This document shows, piece after piece, positions 13,464 through 21,091 of a stretch of 26,041 nucleotides of DNA. Position 1 is the first letter of the stretch; every line of letters begins with the position of its first letter. Location: the NCBI GenBank assembly GCA_934726455.1, contig CAKVDS010000036.1:1-26041 (forward strand), read 5' to 3'. The position numbers and the translations under genes were made by a program. The stretch is from an uncultured Bacteroidales bacterium. Lineage in GTDB: Bacteria; Bacteroidota; Bacteroidia; Bacteroidales; UBA932. The notes under the pieces were generated by a model. The model saw nothing but the letters and a program-made list of their open reading frames with translations. It was not told where the DNA came from and searched no databases.

Positions 13464-16406
13464 TTACATCATTGGAGGTGGGCCGCCAGGGCCAGGGCCG
13501 CCGGGACCGCCGCCAGGGCCACCCGGACCGCGCCGTCCGCCACGTCTGTTGCCCATAGTGCCGAACCTCCACGTCAGGGAGACTACCACATAGCGCCCAA
13601 GAGTGTTGTTGACAGCCTCACTGTGGTAATTGGCACTGTCGGACACCGTAAGGTTCTTGGACTGTCCGAGGATGTCGTAGCCGCGCAGGGCCAGGGTCAT
13701 GTTGTTGTTGAACAGGAGCTTTGATATCTCGGCGTTGAGCACGCACTGGGAAGGCTGCGCCGTGGAATACCCGTTGTACCAGTTGTAGTCAAAGTCACTC
13801 TCAAGGCTGATGCCCGTGGCCGTCCAGTTCCATGTGAGACTGGCGGAGAGCTGGTTGTTCCATGTGGTGGTCTGGTCCTTGGTGGTGGAGATGGAGTACC
13901 AGGACTTGTTCATCCTCGTGCTTCCGCCAAGAGACGCCTCCAGAGACTTGCCGCTGTACCTTACACGGAGACGCTCGTTGGCACTGAGGGTGCGGGTGGA
14001 GTTTTCGGTGATGTGTGCGGCGTAGAATGAAGGGTCGTTGAAGTCTGCGATGAGTTTCTCCATGAAGCCGTAGAAGTCCTGCCCGTCGTACTCGTCGATG
14101 CCGGTGCCGACATAGGAAGCGCTCTTGCGCCAGCTCAAGCCAAGGGAGTTGTTGATGGAGAAGCTGCTCTTCCCGATCGGGATGGTGCCGAAGCCGTTGA
14201 CGCTGGCATTGGAGGTTGTAGGGCCGTTGAACGGCATGGTGTACTGGCCGCCGTTGGCACCGTACCAGATGAGGTTGACTATAGGGTTCTGGGTGAAGCC
14301 GCCGCTGAAACGCATGTTGAACGAGGAGAAACGCTCCTTGTTGGAGTAGCGCAGGTCGCCCCTGAGATTGTGGGAGAAATACGGGGTCAGGGTAGGGTTA
14401 CCGAAGCTGACGTTGAGAGGGTCGGAGTTGTCCGGCACAGGCATGAGCTGCGATGTGGACGGCTGTGATGATTCTCCACGGTAGAAGAGCCTCCAGTTGA
14501 AGTTGTCGTTGACATCCATGAACATCATGGCCTGCGGCGAGAAGTTCCAGCGGAAGTCGCTGTATTCCTGAGGTGTATAGCTGCCGTCGGCGGAGTTGTA
14601 GCGGGTGGTGCTGTTGTAGGTCTTCGTCGGCATCGCGGCGAATCCGACCTGGGCGCGGAAGCGCTTGTCCTGATACAGGGCGTTGACCCCTATCTCCTGG
14701 CGTACGTTCTCGTTGATGATCTTGTTGGAGTAGTTGTAGTCCATCTCTCCCCCGTTGAGAAGGTCGTAGGTCTGCTTCTCAGAGCTTGAACGGCTCCAGT
14801 TGTAGGAGTAGTTGGCCTCAACATAGAAATGGTTGCCGAGCGGCTCCGTATAAGTGAGATTTCCCCAGACAGAGTATGATTTCTGATTGTTGTTGAAGCT
14901 CTGTCTGACTTCATCGGTCTTGGCGGCCCCGCTGTCGTAGGATGTGGTCCCGTTGTTGTTGAGCCCGTCGAGGACGTTGTTGGAGAGGTTGAAATTGACC
15001 ATGGCGGTCATGGTGCGCCCGGGGATCCCGAGCCTCTGGCGGAAGAGCAGGAAGCCGCTTGCGCTGGCGTTGCGGTTGCTGCCGCTGTTCTCTGTGAATG
15101 CGTCGTTGAGTTTGGTGATGTTGCCGGCGAGGTCATCGCGGTAGGTCGAGTCCTTGCTGGACTGGCTGTAGTGGCCGGTTCCGAAGTTGACCGAAGGCTC
15201 GAAGAGGATGGAGGTGTTGTCGGAGAACTTATGCTCCAGACGCAGTCCGAAACGGTGTCCGTCAGAGTGGGTGTTGCTGATGCCGCTGCTGTTGTAGAGG
15301 AGGTTGTAGTCGTTGAGGTAGGTCGTCTTGACACTGCTCTCCTCGACATCGTTGTCGCTGGCGTTGTAGAGGTAGTTGCCGCCCACGTTCATCTTGTCGT
15401 CAAACAGGGTCCAGGCCCCGTTGAGCCCGCCCATGTAGGAGGTGGTGATACCGTTGCCGCCGCCCCAGCCTCCCTGGCCCCGGCCCATCCCGCCGCCTCC
15501 CATCATCCCCCGCATCATGTTGCCGGAGAAGTTGGACGAGCCGCGGTTGTTGGTGTTGTTGCCGTTGAGTATGAGGCTTATCTGCGAGTTGTCAGTAAAC
15601 CTGCCGATGAAAGCGTTGCCCTGATAGCGGACGTCGCTCTTGATTCCGTCCTGAGAGGGGAGATCATATCCCGCGCCGGCGGCCACGTTGCCGAAGAGAC
15701 CCTTCATCATCCCGGGCTGCACGGAAAGGTCGATCACTGTCTCCTCCTCGCCGTCATCGATGCCGGTGAACTCGGCCTGCTCGGACTTCTTCTGTATCAC
15801 TTTCAGCTTGTTGACCATCTTCGCCGGGATGTTCTTGGTGGCGAGCTGCGGGTCGTTGAGGAAGAAGGTCTTGCCGTCGATGGTGATCTTGGAGATGCTC
15901 TCGCCGTTGACCGTCACGGAGCCGTCTTCGGACACCTCCACCCCGGGGAGTTTCTTGAGAAGATCCTCCAGCACGTCGTTGTCAGTGGTCTTGAAGGAGG
16001 AGGCGTTGAACTCAATGGTGTCTTTCTTGACTATGATGGGATTGCCGACGGCGGAGACAGATGCGGCATCAAGCTGTTCGCTGTCCACATTCATCTTCAG
16101 CGTGCCGAGATCAATCGCCTTGGATTCCATCTTCACAGTAGTGCTGTAGGCCTTGTAGCCGAGCAGCTCCGCCTTGAAAGTGTAGGTACCCTTGGCCACC
16201 GCATCTATCGTGACCTGGCCTTTCTCATCGCTCAAAGCATACTTGAGCGGCTTTTCCCGGCCGTCCTTGAAGAGCGACACGGTGACGAACCCGAGAGGGT
16301 CGCCGCTCGACGCATCCGTCAGCACTGCAGAAATCTTGTTCTGCGCAAAGAGGCCGGTTCCTGCAAACAGCAGGCACGACATCAAAATCGATCTCAATAC
16401 TCTCAT
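13464..16406 (-). CDS. Outer-membrane beta-barrel protein (TonB-receptor-like) with Gly/Pro-rich tail
   Basis: A 980-residue exported protein. The ATG at 16406 gives a signal peptide (MRVLRSILMSCLLFAGTGLFAQ). Next comes a carboxypeptidase-regulatory-like domain (about 23-105), a plug-like segment (LEDLLKKLPGVEVSEDGSVTV, ITIDGKTFFLND), and a long barrel as in the Bacteroidota 'outer membrane beta-barrel' family related to TonB receptors. It has two oddities: a Met/Gly-rich loop (MMRGMMGGGGMGRGQGG) early in the barrel, and a tail of about 30 residues made of Gly, Pro and Arg ending PPPMM after the last strand (VVSLTWRFG). No SusD partner is present. It starts 5 nt after ruvC, so it probably shares that transcript. 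Substrate unknown. Confidence 0.88.
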   Translation of the reverse strand: MRVLRSILMSCLLFAGTGLFAQNKISAVLTDASSGDPLGFVTVSLFKDGREKPLKYALSDEKGQVTIDAVAKGTYTFKAELLGYKAYSTTVKMESKAIDLGTLKMNVDSEQLDAASVSAVGNPIIVKKDTIEFNASSFKTTDNDVLEDLLKKLPGVEVSEDGSVTVNGESISKITIDGKTFFLNDPQLATKNIPAKMVNKLKVIQKKSEQAEFTGIDDGEEETVIDLSVQPGMMKGLFGNVAAGAGYDLPSQDGIKSDVRYQGNAFIGRFTDNSQISLILNGNNTNNRGSSNFSGNMMRGMMGGGGMGRGQGGWGGGNGITTSYMGGLNGAWTLFDDKMNVGGNYLYNASDNDVEESSVKTTYLNDYNLLYNSSGISNTHSDGHRFGLRLEHKFSDNTSILFEPSVNFGTGHYSQSSKDSTYRDDLAGNITKLNDAFTENSGSNRNASASGFLLFRQRLGIPGRTMTAMVNFNLSNNVLDGLNNNGTTSYDSGAAKTDEVRQSFNNNQKSYSVWGNLTYTEPLGNHFYVEANYSYNWSRSSSEKQTYDLLNGGEMDYNYSNKIINENVRQEIGVNALYQDKRFRAQVGFAAMPTKTYNSTTRYNSADGSYTPQEYSDFRWNFSPQAMMFMDVNDNFNWRLFYRGESSQPSTSQLMPVPDNSDPLNVSFGNPTLTPYFSHNLRGDLRYSNKERFSSFNMRFSGGFTQNPIVNLIWYGANGGQYTMPFNGPTTSNASVNGFGTIPIGKSSFSINNSLGLSWRKSASYVGTGIDEYDGQDFYGFMEKLIADFNDPSFYAAHITENSTRTLSANERLRVRYSGKSLEASLGGSTRMNKSWYSISTTKDQTTTWNNQLSASLTWNWTATGISLESDFDYNWYNGYSTAQPSQCVLNAEISKLLFNNNMTLALRGYDILGQSKNLTVSDSANYHSEAVNNTLGRYVVVSLTWRFGTMGNRRGGRRGPGGPGGGPGGPGPGGPPPMM

Positions 16407-16411
16407 ATAAT

Positions 16412-16975
16412 TTATTTTATTCTGTCCGGATTCTCCGCGACAAATTTCGCCCAAGACGACTGGCCGGAGCCGCCGCCTGTGAATGGATTTGTGGATCGGT
16501 AAAAATGGCAGAGCGCCAACGCCAACGCGTCAGTCGCATCGAGGTACTTATTATCAATTTGTATGCCAAGAGTTTTCTGGGCCATCAGACAAACCTGTTC
16601 CTTGGAGGCCGCACCATTGCCGCAGATAGTCATCTTGGCCTCCCTCGGGGCATATTCAAATACCTCCGCGCCACGCGAGAGGGCCGCCACCATGGCCGCA
16701 CCCTGGGCACGTCCGAGCTTGAATATGACCTGGGCGTTCTTGCCGTAGAACGGCGACTCGATGGCCAGGCACTGCGGATGATGGAGGTCGCACAGGGCAC
16801 CCACTTTCTCCGTGATCATCTCAAGCTTGTCGTATGGAGAACTTATCTTGCGCAGATCCAGCACTCCCATGTCGACATACTGCGGCTTACGGGCCGCATC
16901 TACGCAGAGAATCCCGAAACCAAGGATGTTGGTTCCGGGATCTATGCCGAGTATTACTGTACCTTCCTTAATCAA
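16412..16975 (-). CDS. ruvC: Holliday-junction endonuclease RuvC
   Basis: Resolves Holliday junctions together with RuvAB. It has about 187 residues. The acidic catalytic residues are present: D12 (LGIDPGT), E73 (AIESPFYG), and D146/D149 (YLDATDALA). No ATG or GTG lies in frame near the expected N-terminus. The best start is TTG at 16975, which overlaps the serS stop (TTGATTAA) and gives MIKEGTVILGIDPGT; a longer upstream extension would be serS read in the wrong frame. The coupling to serS and the 5-nt gap to the outer-membrane gene suggest one transcript. ruvA and ruvB are not in this window. Confidence 0.93.
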   Translation of the reverse strand: MIKEGTVILGIDPGTNILGFGILCVDAARKPQYVDMGVLDLRKISSPYDKLEMITEKVGALCDLHHPQCLAIESPFYGKNAQVIFKLGRAQGAAMVAALSRGAEVFEYAPREAKMTICGNGAASKEQVCLMAQKTLGIQIDNKYLDATDALALALCHFYRSTNPFTGGGSGQSSWAKFVAENPDRIK

Positions 16976-18239
16976 TCTTGTCGAATCCGGTGTAAGGCCT
17001 GAGGATGTCAGGGATGATGATGCCCTCCGGCGTCTGGTTGTCCTCAAGGAGGGCGGCCACGACGCGAGGCAGGGCGAGGGAGCTTCCGTTGAGGGTATGG
17101 GCAAGCTGCGTCTTGCCGTTCTCGTCACGGTAGCGCAGGTGCAGACGGTTGGACTGATATGTCTCGAAATTGGAGACGGAAGAAATCTCAAGCCAGCGCT
17201 GCTGGGCTGCTGACCAGAGCTCGAAATCGTAGGTGATGGCGGAGGTGAAGCTCAGGTCGCCGCCGCACAGACGGAGTATCCTGTACTTCAGTCCGAGTTT
17301 GTTGACAAGTGACTCCACATGGGCTATCATCTCGTCAAGGGCGGCGTATGAGTTCTCCGGCTTCTCGATGCGGACGATCTCGACCTTGTCGAACTGGTGC
17401 AGACGGTTCAGACCGCGCACGTCCTTGCCGTAAGAGCCCGCCTCACGGCGGAAGCAAGGGGTGTAGGCTGTGATTTTCTGCGGAATCTGGTCATCGGAAA
17501 GGATCACGTCGCGGTAGATGTTGGTAAGAGGGACCTCCGCGGTAGGCACCATGTAGAAATCATCAAGATTGGCATGGTACATCTGCCCCTCCTTGTCCGG
17601 GAGCTGGCCTGTGCCGAAGCCTGAGGCGGCGTTGACCATCACAGGCGGCTCCATCTCCTTGTAGCCGGCAGCCGTATTGCAGTCGAGGAAGAAGTTGATG
17701 AGCGCCCTCTGGAGTTTTGCGCCCTTGTCCTTGTATACAGGGAATCCGGCGCCGGTGATCTTGACACCGAGGTCGAAGTCGATGATGTCATATTTCTTGG
17801 CGAGCTCCCAGTGCGGAAGCGCCCCCTCCGGGAGCTTGACTTCAGGGCCGCCCATCTTGACGACCTCGTTGTCCTCGGCTCCCTTGCCCGGCTTCACCAG
17901 TGCACACGGGGTATTCGGCATGAGCACGAGCTGGCTTTCCAGCTCCTTGGAAGCCGCATCCATCTTGGCAAGCAGGTCGTTGGAGCGGGTCTTGAGTTCG
18001 GCGACCTCGGCCTTTGCGGACTCGGCGGCGTCTTTCAGCCCCTGCTTCATCAGGCCTCCGATCTCCGCGGCCTTCACTTTCTGGCGTGCGAGCAGTTCGT
18101 CGCTCTCCGCCTGGAGATTGCGGCGCAGAGTGTCCAGTTCGAGCACCTTGTCTACTATCGGCTTGGCGTCGAAGTTCTTTATCTTCAATTTTTCGATGAC
18201 GGCCTGCGGGTCGTCCCTGAGCATTTTAAGTGTCAGCAT
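16968..18239 (-). CDS. serS: Seryl-tRNA synthetase
   Basis: Charges tRNA-Ser with serine. It has 423 residues from ATG 18239 (MLTLKMLRDDPQAVIEKL), which fits the usual start; a longer frame upstream runs into the rpmA terminator. The N-terminal coiled-coil tRNA-binding arm spans about 25-105 (heptad-rich, LQAESDELLARQKVKAAE). The class II catalytic core carries motif 2 (TPCFRREAGSYGKDVRGLNRLH) and motif 3 (LNGSSLALPRVVAALLEDNQ). Length is normal. No strong promoter is visible between the rpmA terminator and the start (TAATTTTA is the closest -7), so part of the expression may come from readthrough. Confidence 0.97.
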   Translation of the reverse strand: MLTLKMLRDDPQAVIEKLKIKNFDAKPIVDKVLELDTLRRNLQAESDELLARQKVKAAEIGGLMKQGLKDAAESAKAEVAELKTRSNDLLAKMDAASKELESQLVLMPNTPCALVKPGKGAEDNEVVKMGGPEVKLPEGALPHWELAKKYDIIDFDLGVKITGAGFPVYKDKGAKLQRALINFFLDCNTAAGYKEMEPPVMVNAASGFGTGQLPDKEGQMYHANLDDFYMVPTAEVPLTNIYRDVILSDDQIPQKITAYTPCFRREAGSYGKDVRGLNRLHQFDKVEIVRIEKPENSYAALDEMIAHVESLVNKLGLKYRILRLCGGDLSFTSAITYDFELWSAAQQRWLEISSVSNFETYQSNRLHLRYRDENGKTQLAHTLNGSSLALPRVVAALLEDNQTPEGIIIPDILRPYTGFDKID

Positions 18240-18250
18240 AGCGATAAAAT

Positions 18251-18289
18251 TAAAAAGGGGACTTACACCTTTCTCGAAGTGCAAGTCCC
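18251..18289 (-). terminator. Intrinsic terminator of rplU-rpmA
   Basis: Minus-strand stem GGGACTTGCAC / GTGTAAGTCCC (11 pairs including one G-T), a 10-nt loop, then CTTTTTAATTTT. It separates the ribosomal operon from serS. Confidence 0.85.
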
Positions 18290-18317
18290 TAAAGATTCTG
18301 CATAAACCCCTTCGAGA

Positions 18318-18578
18318 TTAATTCTCTAACGGGAGGACCGATACATACGATTTGTCGTTCTTCTTGCGGGTGAACTTGACAGTACCGTCGATGAGAGCGT
18401 AGAGGGTGTGATCCTTGCCCATGCCCACATTCTTGTCCGGATTGTGGACTGTGCCCCTCTGGCGTACTATGATGTTGCCGGCCTTAACGAATTCGCCACC
18501 GAATTTCTTGAGTCCGAGACGTTTGCTTTGTGACTCACGACCGTTCTTAGAACTTGATTGACCTTTCTTGTGTGCCAT
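18318..18578 (-). CDS. rpmA: 50S ribosomal protein L27 (bL27)
   Basis: An 86-residue large-subunit protein near the peptidyl-transferase centre. It begins MAHKKGQSSSKNGRESQSKR and keeps the family signature FVKAGNIIVRQRGT. There is no N-terminal extension of the kind cleaved in Firmicutes. It starts 5 nt after rplU, the universal pairing, and is followed by a strong terminator. Confidence 0.98.
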   Translation of the reverse strand: MAHKKGQSSSKNGRESQSKRLGLKKFGGEFVKAGNIIVRQRGTVHNPDKNVGMGKDHTLYALIDGTVKFTRKKNDKSYVSVLPLEN

Positions 18579-18583
18579 AATCC

Positions 18584-18895
18584 TTAAGCGATTTCGTTGA
18601 TTTTAATCTTGGTGAGTTTCTGACGGTGACCATTGAGCTTCTGGAAGCCCTTGCGGCGGATCTTCTTGAATACAAGAACCTTGTCAGCCTTTGCGTTGTC
18701 ATCGAGGACGGTGGCCTTGACCACTGCACCCTCCACATAAGGAGCTCCGACCTTCACATCGCCTTCACCTGCGACGAGAAGCACCTTTTTGAACTCCACA
18801 TCAGCATCTTTGGCGTCGGCAAGCCTCGGCACAAAGATCTCATTTCCAGCTTCTACTTTGAACTGCTGGCCTGCAATGTCTACGATTGCGTACAT
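18584..18895 (-). CDS. rplU: 50S ribosomal protein L21 (bL21)
   Basis: A 103-residue protein from ATG 18895 (MYAIVDIAGQQFKVEAGNEI), which matches the conserved L21 start; a longer frame upstream is leader sequence. The C-terminal signature FKKIRRKGFQKLNGHRQKLTKIKI is typical. It is the first gene of rplU-rpmA, behind a strong promoter and a structured leader. Confidence 0.98.
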   Translation of the reverse strand: MYAIVDIAGQQFKVEAGNEIFVPRLADAKDADVEFKKVLLVAGEGDVKVGAPYVEGAVVKATVLDDNAKADKVLVFKKIRRKGFQKLNGHRQKLTKIKINEIA

Positions 18896-18980
18896 TTGAA
18901 ACTTGTTTAAAAGTCCGGACCGCAAGCGGCCGCCCTGCATGGACAGCACTTGACCTCAAGCTTGTCGGCCATAAATAATC
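18896..18980 (-). promoter_or_regulatory. Structured 5' leader of rplU-rpmA
   Basis: About 85 nt separate the predicted transcript start from the rplU ATG. On the minus strand the leader has a hairpin GGCCG-CTTG-CGGTC (18931-18918) closed by a CUUG-type tetraloop, and a weaker stem CTTG-AGGT-CAAG just upstream. A ribosomal-protein leader that senses free L21 or L27 is a reasonable guess; no known Rfam class is claimed. Confidence 0.4.
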
Positions 18981-18985
18981 GGGCG

Positions 18986-19017
18986 CAAATTTAGGCAATT
19001 TTATCTTATCCGCAAAA
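18986..19017 (-). promoter_or_regulatory. Promoter of rplU-rpmA
   Basis: Minus strand: TTTTG (19017-19013), 19-nt spacer, TAAATTTG (18993-18986). This is a full match to the Bacteroidota sigma-AB pattern and overlaps the divergent promoter region of the ATPase gene. Confidence 0.8.
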
Positions 19018-19023
19018 TTTTAT

Positions 19024-19031
19024 TAAATTTG
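19024..19031 (+). promoter_or_regulatory. -7 box of the ATPase-sirtuin operon
   Basis: TAAATTTG matches TAnnTTTG exactly, 21 nt upstream of the ATG at 19053. The -33 region is only TTAT/TTTTAT-like. The short implied leader supports 19053 rather than 19029 as the ATPase start. Confidence 0.55.
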
Positions 19032-19052
19032 TGGTTCAAGTCATTCCGGATT

Positions 19053-20207
19053 ATGGACATCCCTTTCGTGTACAGCAAATATGTGACCGGCAAAAACAAC
19101 ATCGGCAGGAAAGTCGAGGCGCGAACCTTGGCCAATCTGCTGAGCCAGGGCGAGAACATCGTCATCTACGAGCCCCCGAAAGCCGGCAAGACCTCCCTTG
19201 TACAACAGACATTTTTCAACATGAAATCATCCGGCGGGGATTTCACCTCAGCCGCAGTGAACCTGCTTAACATACGGGCACTGAGAGATTTCGCGACAAG
19301 GCTCGGTTCCGAGGTGCTCCGGGCGGCATACGGCAACCCCCAGGACTACAGCCCAATGGTGGAAGCCCTTCTCCCCGGGACACATTTCACATTCGACCCG
19401 CAGAGATTCGCCGACACCGGGGAAATCCTCTCCCTGAGGTGGGAGCCCGGCAAGGACGACCTCAAGGCGGTGCTGTCGCTCCCCTACCGCGCGGCCCGGA
19501 AGTGCGGGAAAAAGATCTATGTCCTCCTCGATGAGTTCCAGAACATAATGCTGACCGAAGACGGGGACATGGCATGCCGCCTGATGGAGGAGGTGTTCCG
19601 GGAACTGGAACCGGAAGACAAGGCCGCAGCCGCATACATTTTCATGGGCTCCAAGGTCAACGCGATGCATGAGATGTTCGGGACGAAAAAATACTTCTTC
19701 CGCCAGGCGGAAAGGGTGAAACTCGGGGAAATCGACACGCGCGAGATAATCGACCACGTGATACGCGGGCTTCTCGCGACCGGCAAGGTCATCGACAGGG
19801 ACCTGCTCCTGGGAGTGTGCAGGCTCTTCCGCAACAACATCTGCTACATCAACCATTTCTCCGCCATCTGCGACTCCCTCACGCGAGGATACATCATGGA
19901 GCCGATACTCAACGAGGCCCTCTCCACCATCGTGTCCATACACGAGCCGCGATTTGTCGCCACGATGGAAGACCTCACCACTTTCCAGGTGAGCATGCTG
20001 CGGGCCGTTCTGGACGGGCAGACCAAGTTCACGAGCGCCGACGTCATAGAGCAGTACTCATTCAACTCCTCCGCCAATGTCCGGCGGCTCAAGGACGCGC
20101 TCTGCAAAAAGGAGATCATCATGTTCGATGAGGCCGGGGTGCCGGCGGTGATCGACCCTCTGTTCGAGTATTGGGCGAGAAGATATTATTACGGGATGAA
20201 GATATGA
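19053..20207 (+). CDS. P-loop ATPase of the archaeal-ATPase/STAND-like type
   Basis: A 384-residue soluble protein. Walker A is YEPPKAGKTSL (K46, T47) and Walker B IYVLLDEFQN (D160, E161). The sensor-like segment AYIFMGSKVNAMHEMFG follows. The C-terminal part (about 300-384) looks like a winged helix (FQVSMLRAVLDGQTKFTSADV, VRRLKDALCKKEIIMF) ending PLFEYWARRYYYG, as in archaeal-type ATPases common in Bacteroidota. No effector, transmembrane or repeat domain is visible. The start at 19053 was chosen over 19029 because the promoter box lies at 19024-19031. It overlaps the sirtuin gene by ATGA, so the two are translationally coupled. Function unknown; a chaperone-like, signalling or regulatory partner of the sirtuin is possible. 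Confidence 0.85.
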   Translation: MDIPFVYSKYVTGKNNIGRKVEARTLANLLSQGENIVIYEPPKAGKTSLVQQTFFNMKSSGGDFTSAAVNLLNIRALRDFATRLGSEVLRAAYGNPQDYSPMVEALLPGTHFTFDPQRFADTGEILSLRWEPGKDDLKAVLSLPYRAARKCGKKIYVLLDEFQNIMLTEDGDMACRLMEEVFRELEPEDKAAAAYIFMGSKVNAMHEMFGTKKYFFRQAERVKLGEIDTREIIDHVIRGLLATGKVIDRDLLLGVCRLFRNNICYINHFSAICDSLTRGYIMEPILNEALSTIVSIHEPRFVATMEDLTTFQVSMLRAVLDGQTKFTSADVIEQYSFNSSANVRRLKDALCKKEIIMFDEAGVPAVIDPLFEYWARRYYYGMKI

Positions 20208-20920
20208 GAGGGAAAAAGAGAATAGCCGTGCTGACCGGCGCCGGGGTCAGTGCAGAAAGCGGCCTGAAGACCTACCGCGACAACGGGGGTCTGTGGAACG
20301 GCGTGGATCCGATGGAGGTCGCCTCCGTCGAGGGTTGGCAGCGCAACCCTGGAAAAGTGCTGGAGTTCTACAACGTGCGCAGGGCGGAGCTGGAACAGGC
20401 CCGTCCCAACGATGCCCACAGGCTCATAGCGGCCCTGGAGGAGAAACATGTGGTGGACGTGATCACCCAGAACGTTGACAATCTGCACGAAAGGGCCGGC
20501 TCGACGCATGTCGTGCACCTGCACGGCGAGCTGACGAAGATACGCCCGGAAGACACTTGCAACGAGAGGGACGGATACTCGGAGAAATACGTCATCGACA
20601 TAGGCTATGGCGAGGTGCATCTCGGAGACCTGGCCCCTGACGGAGCGCAGTACAGGCCGCACATCGTATTCTTCGGAGAAGCCGTCCCGAAGATCGAGCG
20701 GGCCATCGAGCTTGTAAGCCGTGCGGACGTGCTGCTCATAGTGGGGACCTCACTTCAGGTCTACCCCGCCGCGGGGCTTTATCGCTACGCATCCGCCGAC
20801 ACACCTATATATATAGTGGATCCGGCCCCGATGCGCCTGCCTGACCACAGGATCACCCACATCATGAAGCCGGCCACCGAGGGAGTGAAGGATTTTGTCG
20901 AGCTGATTGGAGGTGACTGA
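20204..20920 (+). CDS. cobB: Class III sirtuin, NAD-dependent protein deacylase (CobB/SIRT5-like)
   Basis: Removes acyl groups from protein lysines using NAD. It has 238 residues from ATG 20204, which overlaps the ATPase stop as ATGA. NAD-binding motifs are TGAGVSAESGL (11-21) and TQNVDNLHERAG (88-99); the catalytic His is H107 in HLHGEL; GTSLQVYPAAG and the late nucleotide site are intact. Y56 and R59 (FYNVRR) are the pair that defines class III sirtuins, which prefer succinyl, malonyl or glutaryl lysine. Only one cysteine (C119) lies where a Zn-binding four-cysteine module is usual, so the zinc ribbon is lost or altered, as I recall for Bacteroidota members. Confidence 0.93.
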   Translation: MRGKKRIAVLTGAGVSAESGLKTYRDNGGLWNGVDPMEVASVEGWQRNPGKVLEFYNVRRAELEQARPNDAHRLIAALEEKHVVDVITQNVDNLHERAGSTHVVHLHGELTKIRPEDTCNERDGYSEKYVIDIGYGEVHLGDLAPDGAQYRPHIVFFGEAVPKIERAIELVSRADVLLIVGTSLQVYPAAGLYRYASADTPIYIVDPAPMRLPDHRITHIMKPATEGVKDFVELIGGD

Positions 20921-20983
20921 ATGACAGAACCGATGACCACGTGCTCAAAACAAAATATCGAACATGGCCATCGGCTCTGTCAT
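20921..20983. repeat. 15-bp inverted repeat directly after the sirtuin gene
   Basis: ATGACAGAACCGATG (20921-20935) and CATCGGCTCTGTCAT (20969-20983) pair over 15 positions with one A-C mismatch, which becomes a G-T pair on the minus strand; the loop is 33 nt. It begins at the base after the sirtuin TGA. No T-run follows directly, so it is not a standard terminator. A 22-codon ORF (20921-20989) runs through it. Confidence 0.6.
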
Positions 20984-21027
20984 GCATAAAGGCAGTTTTT
21001 ACGGAGTGGTTTTTATACCAGACGTTC

Positions 21028-21057
21028 TTGGAATATAGAAATTAATCGCTATCTTTG
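21028..21057 (+). promoter_or_regulatory. Promoter of rpsU
   Basis: TTG (21028-21030), 19-nt spacer, TATCTTTG (21050-21057), about 35 nt before the rpsU start codon. The -7 box is an exact TAnnTTTG. Confidence 0.75.
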
Positions 21058-21072
21058 CGCCGCAAAAAGAAA

Positions 21073-21083
21073 AAGGGGGTGAT
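21073..21083 (+). promoter_or_regulatory. Extended Shine-Dalgarno sequence of rpsU
   Basis: AAGGGGGTGAT can pair over 11 nt with the 16S rRNA 3' end (complement of AAGGAGGTGAT) with a single G-U pair, 8 nt before the ATG. The other gene starts examined here lack such a sequence, as is usual in Bacteroidota. In this phylum bS21 helps hide the anti-Shine-Dalgarno, and rpsU mRNA is the known exception that uses it, giving feedback control. Confidence 0.85.
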
Positions 21084-21091
21084 TTAAAGAA

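Noticed and set aside
15171..16502. Long plus-strand open frame (443 codons) opposite the outer-membrane protein gene
   Set aside because: It mirrors the codon pattern of the minus-strand gene, has no recognisable domain and lacks a promoter. The minus-strand product is clearly a barrel protein.
20204..20920. Sirtuin as a defence-system NADase
   Set aside because: The protein has the compact CobB/SIRT5 architecture with class III Tyr/Arg and no extra effector-recognition domain; the neighbours are housekeeping genes.
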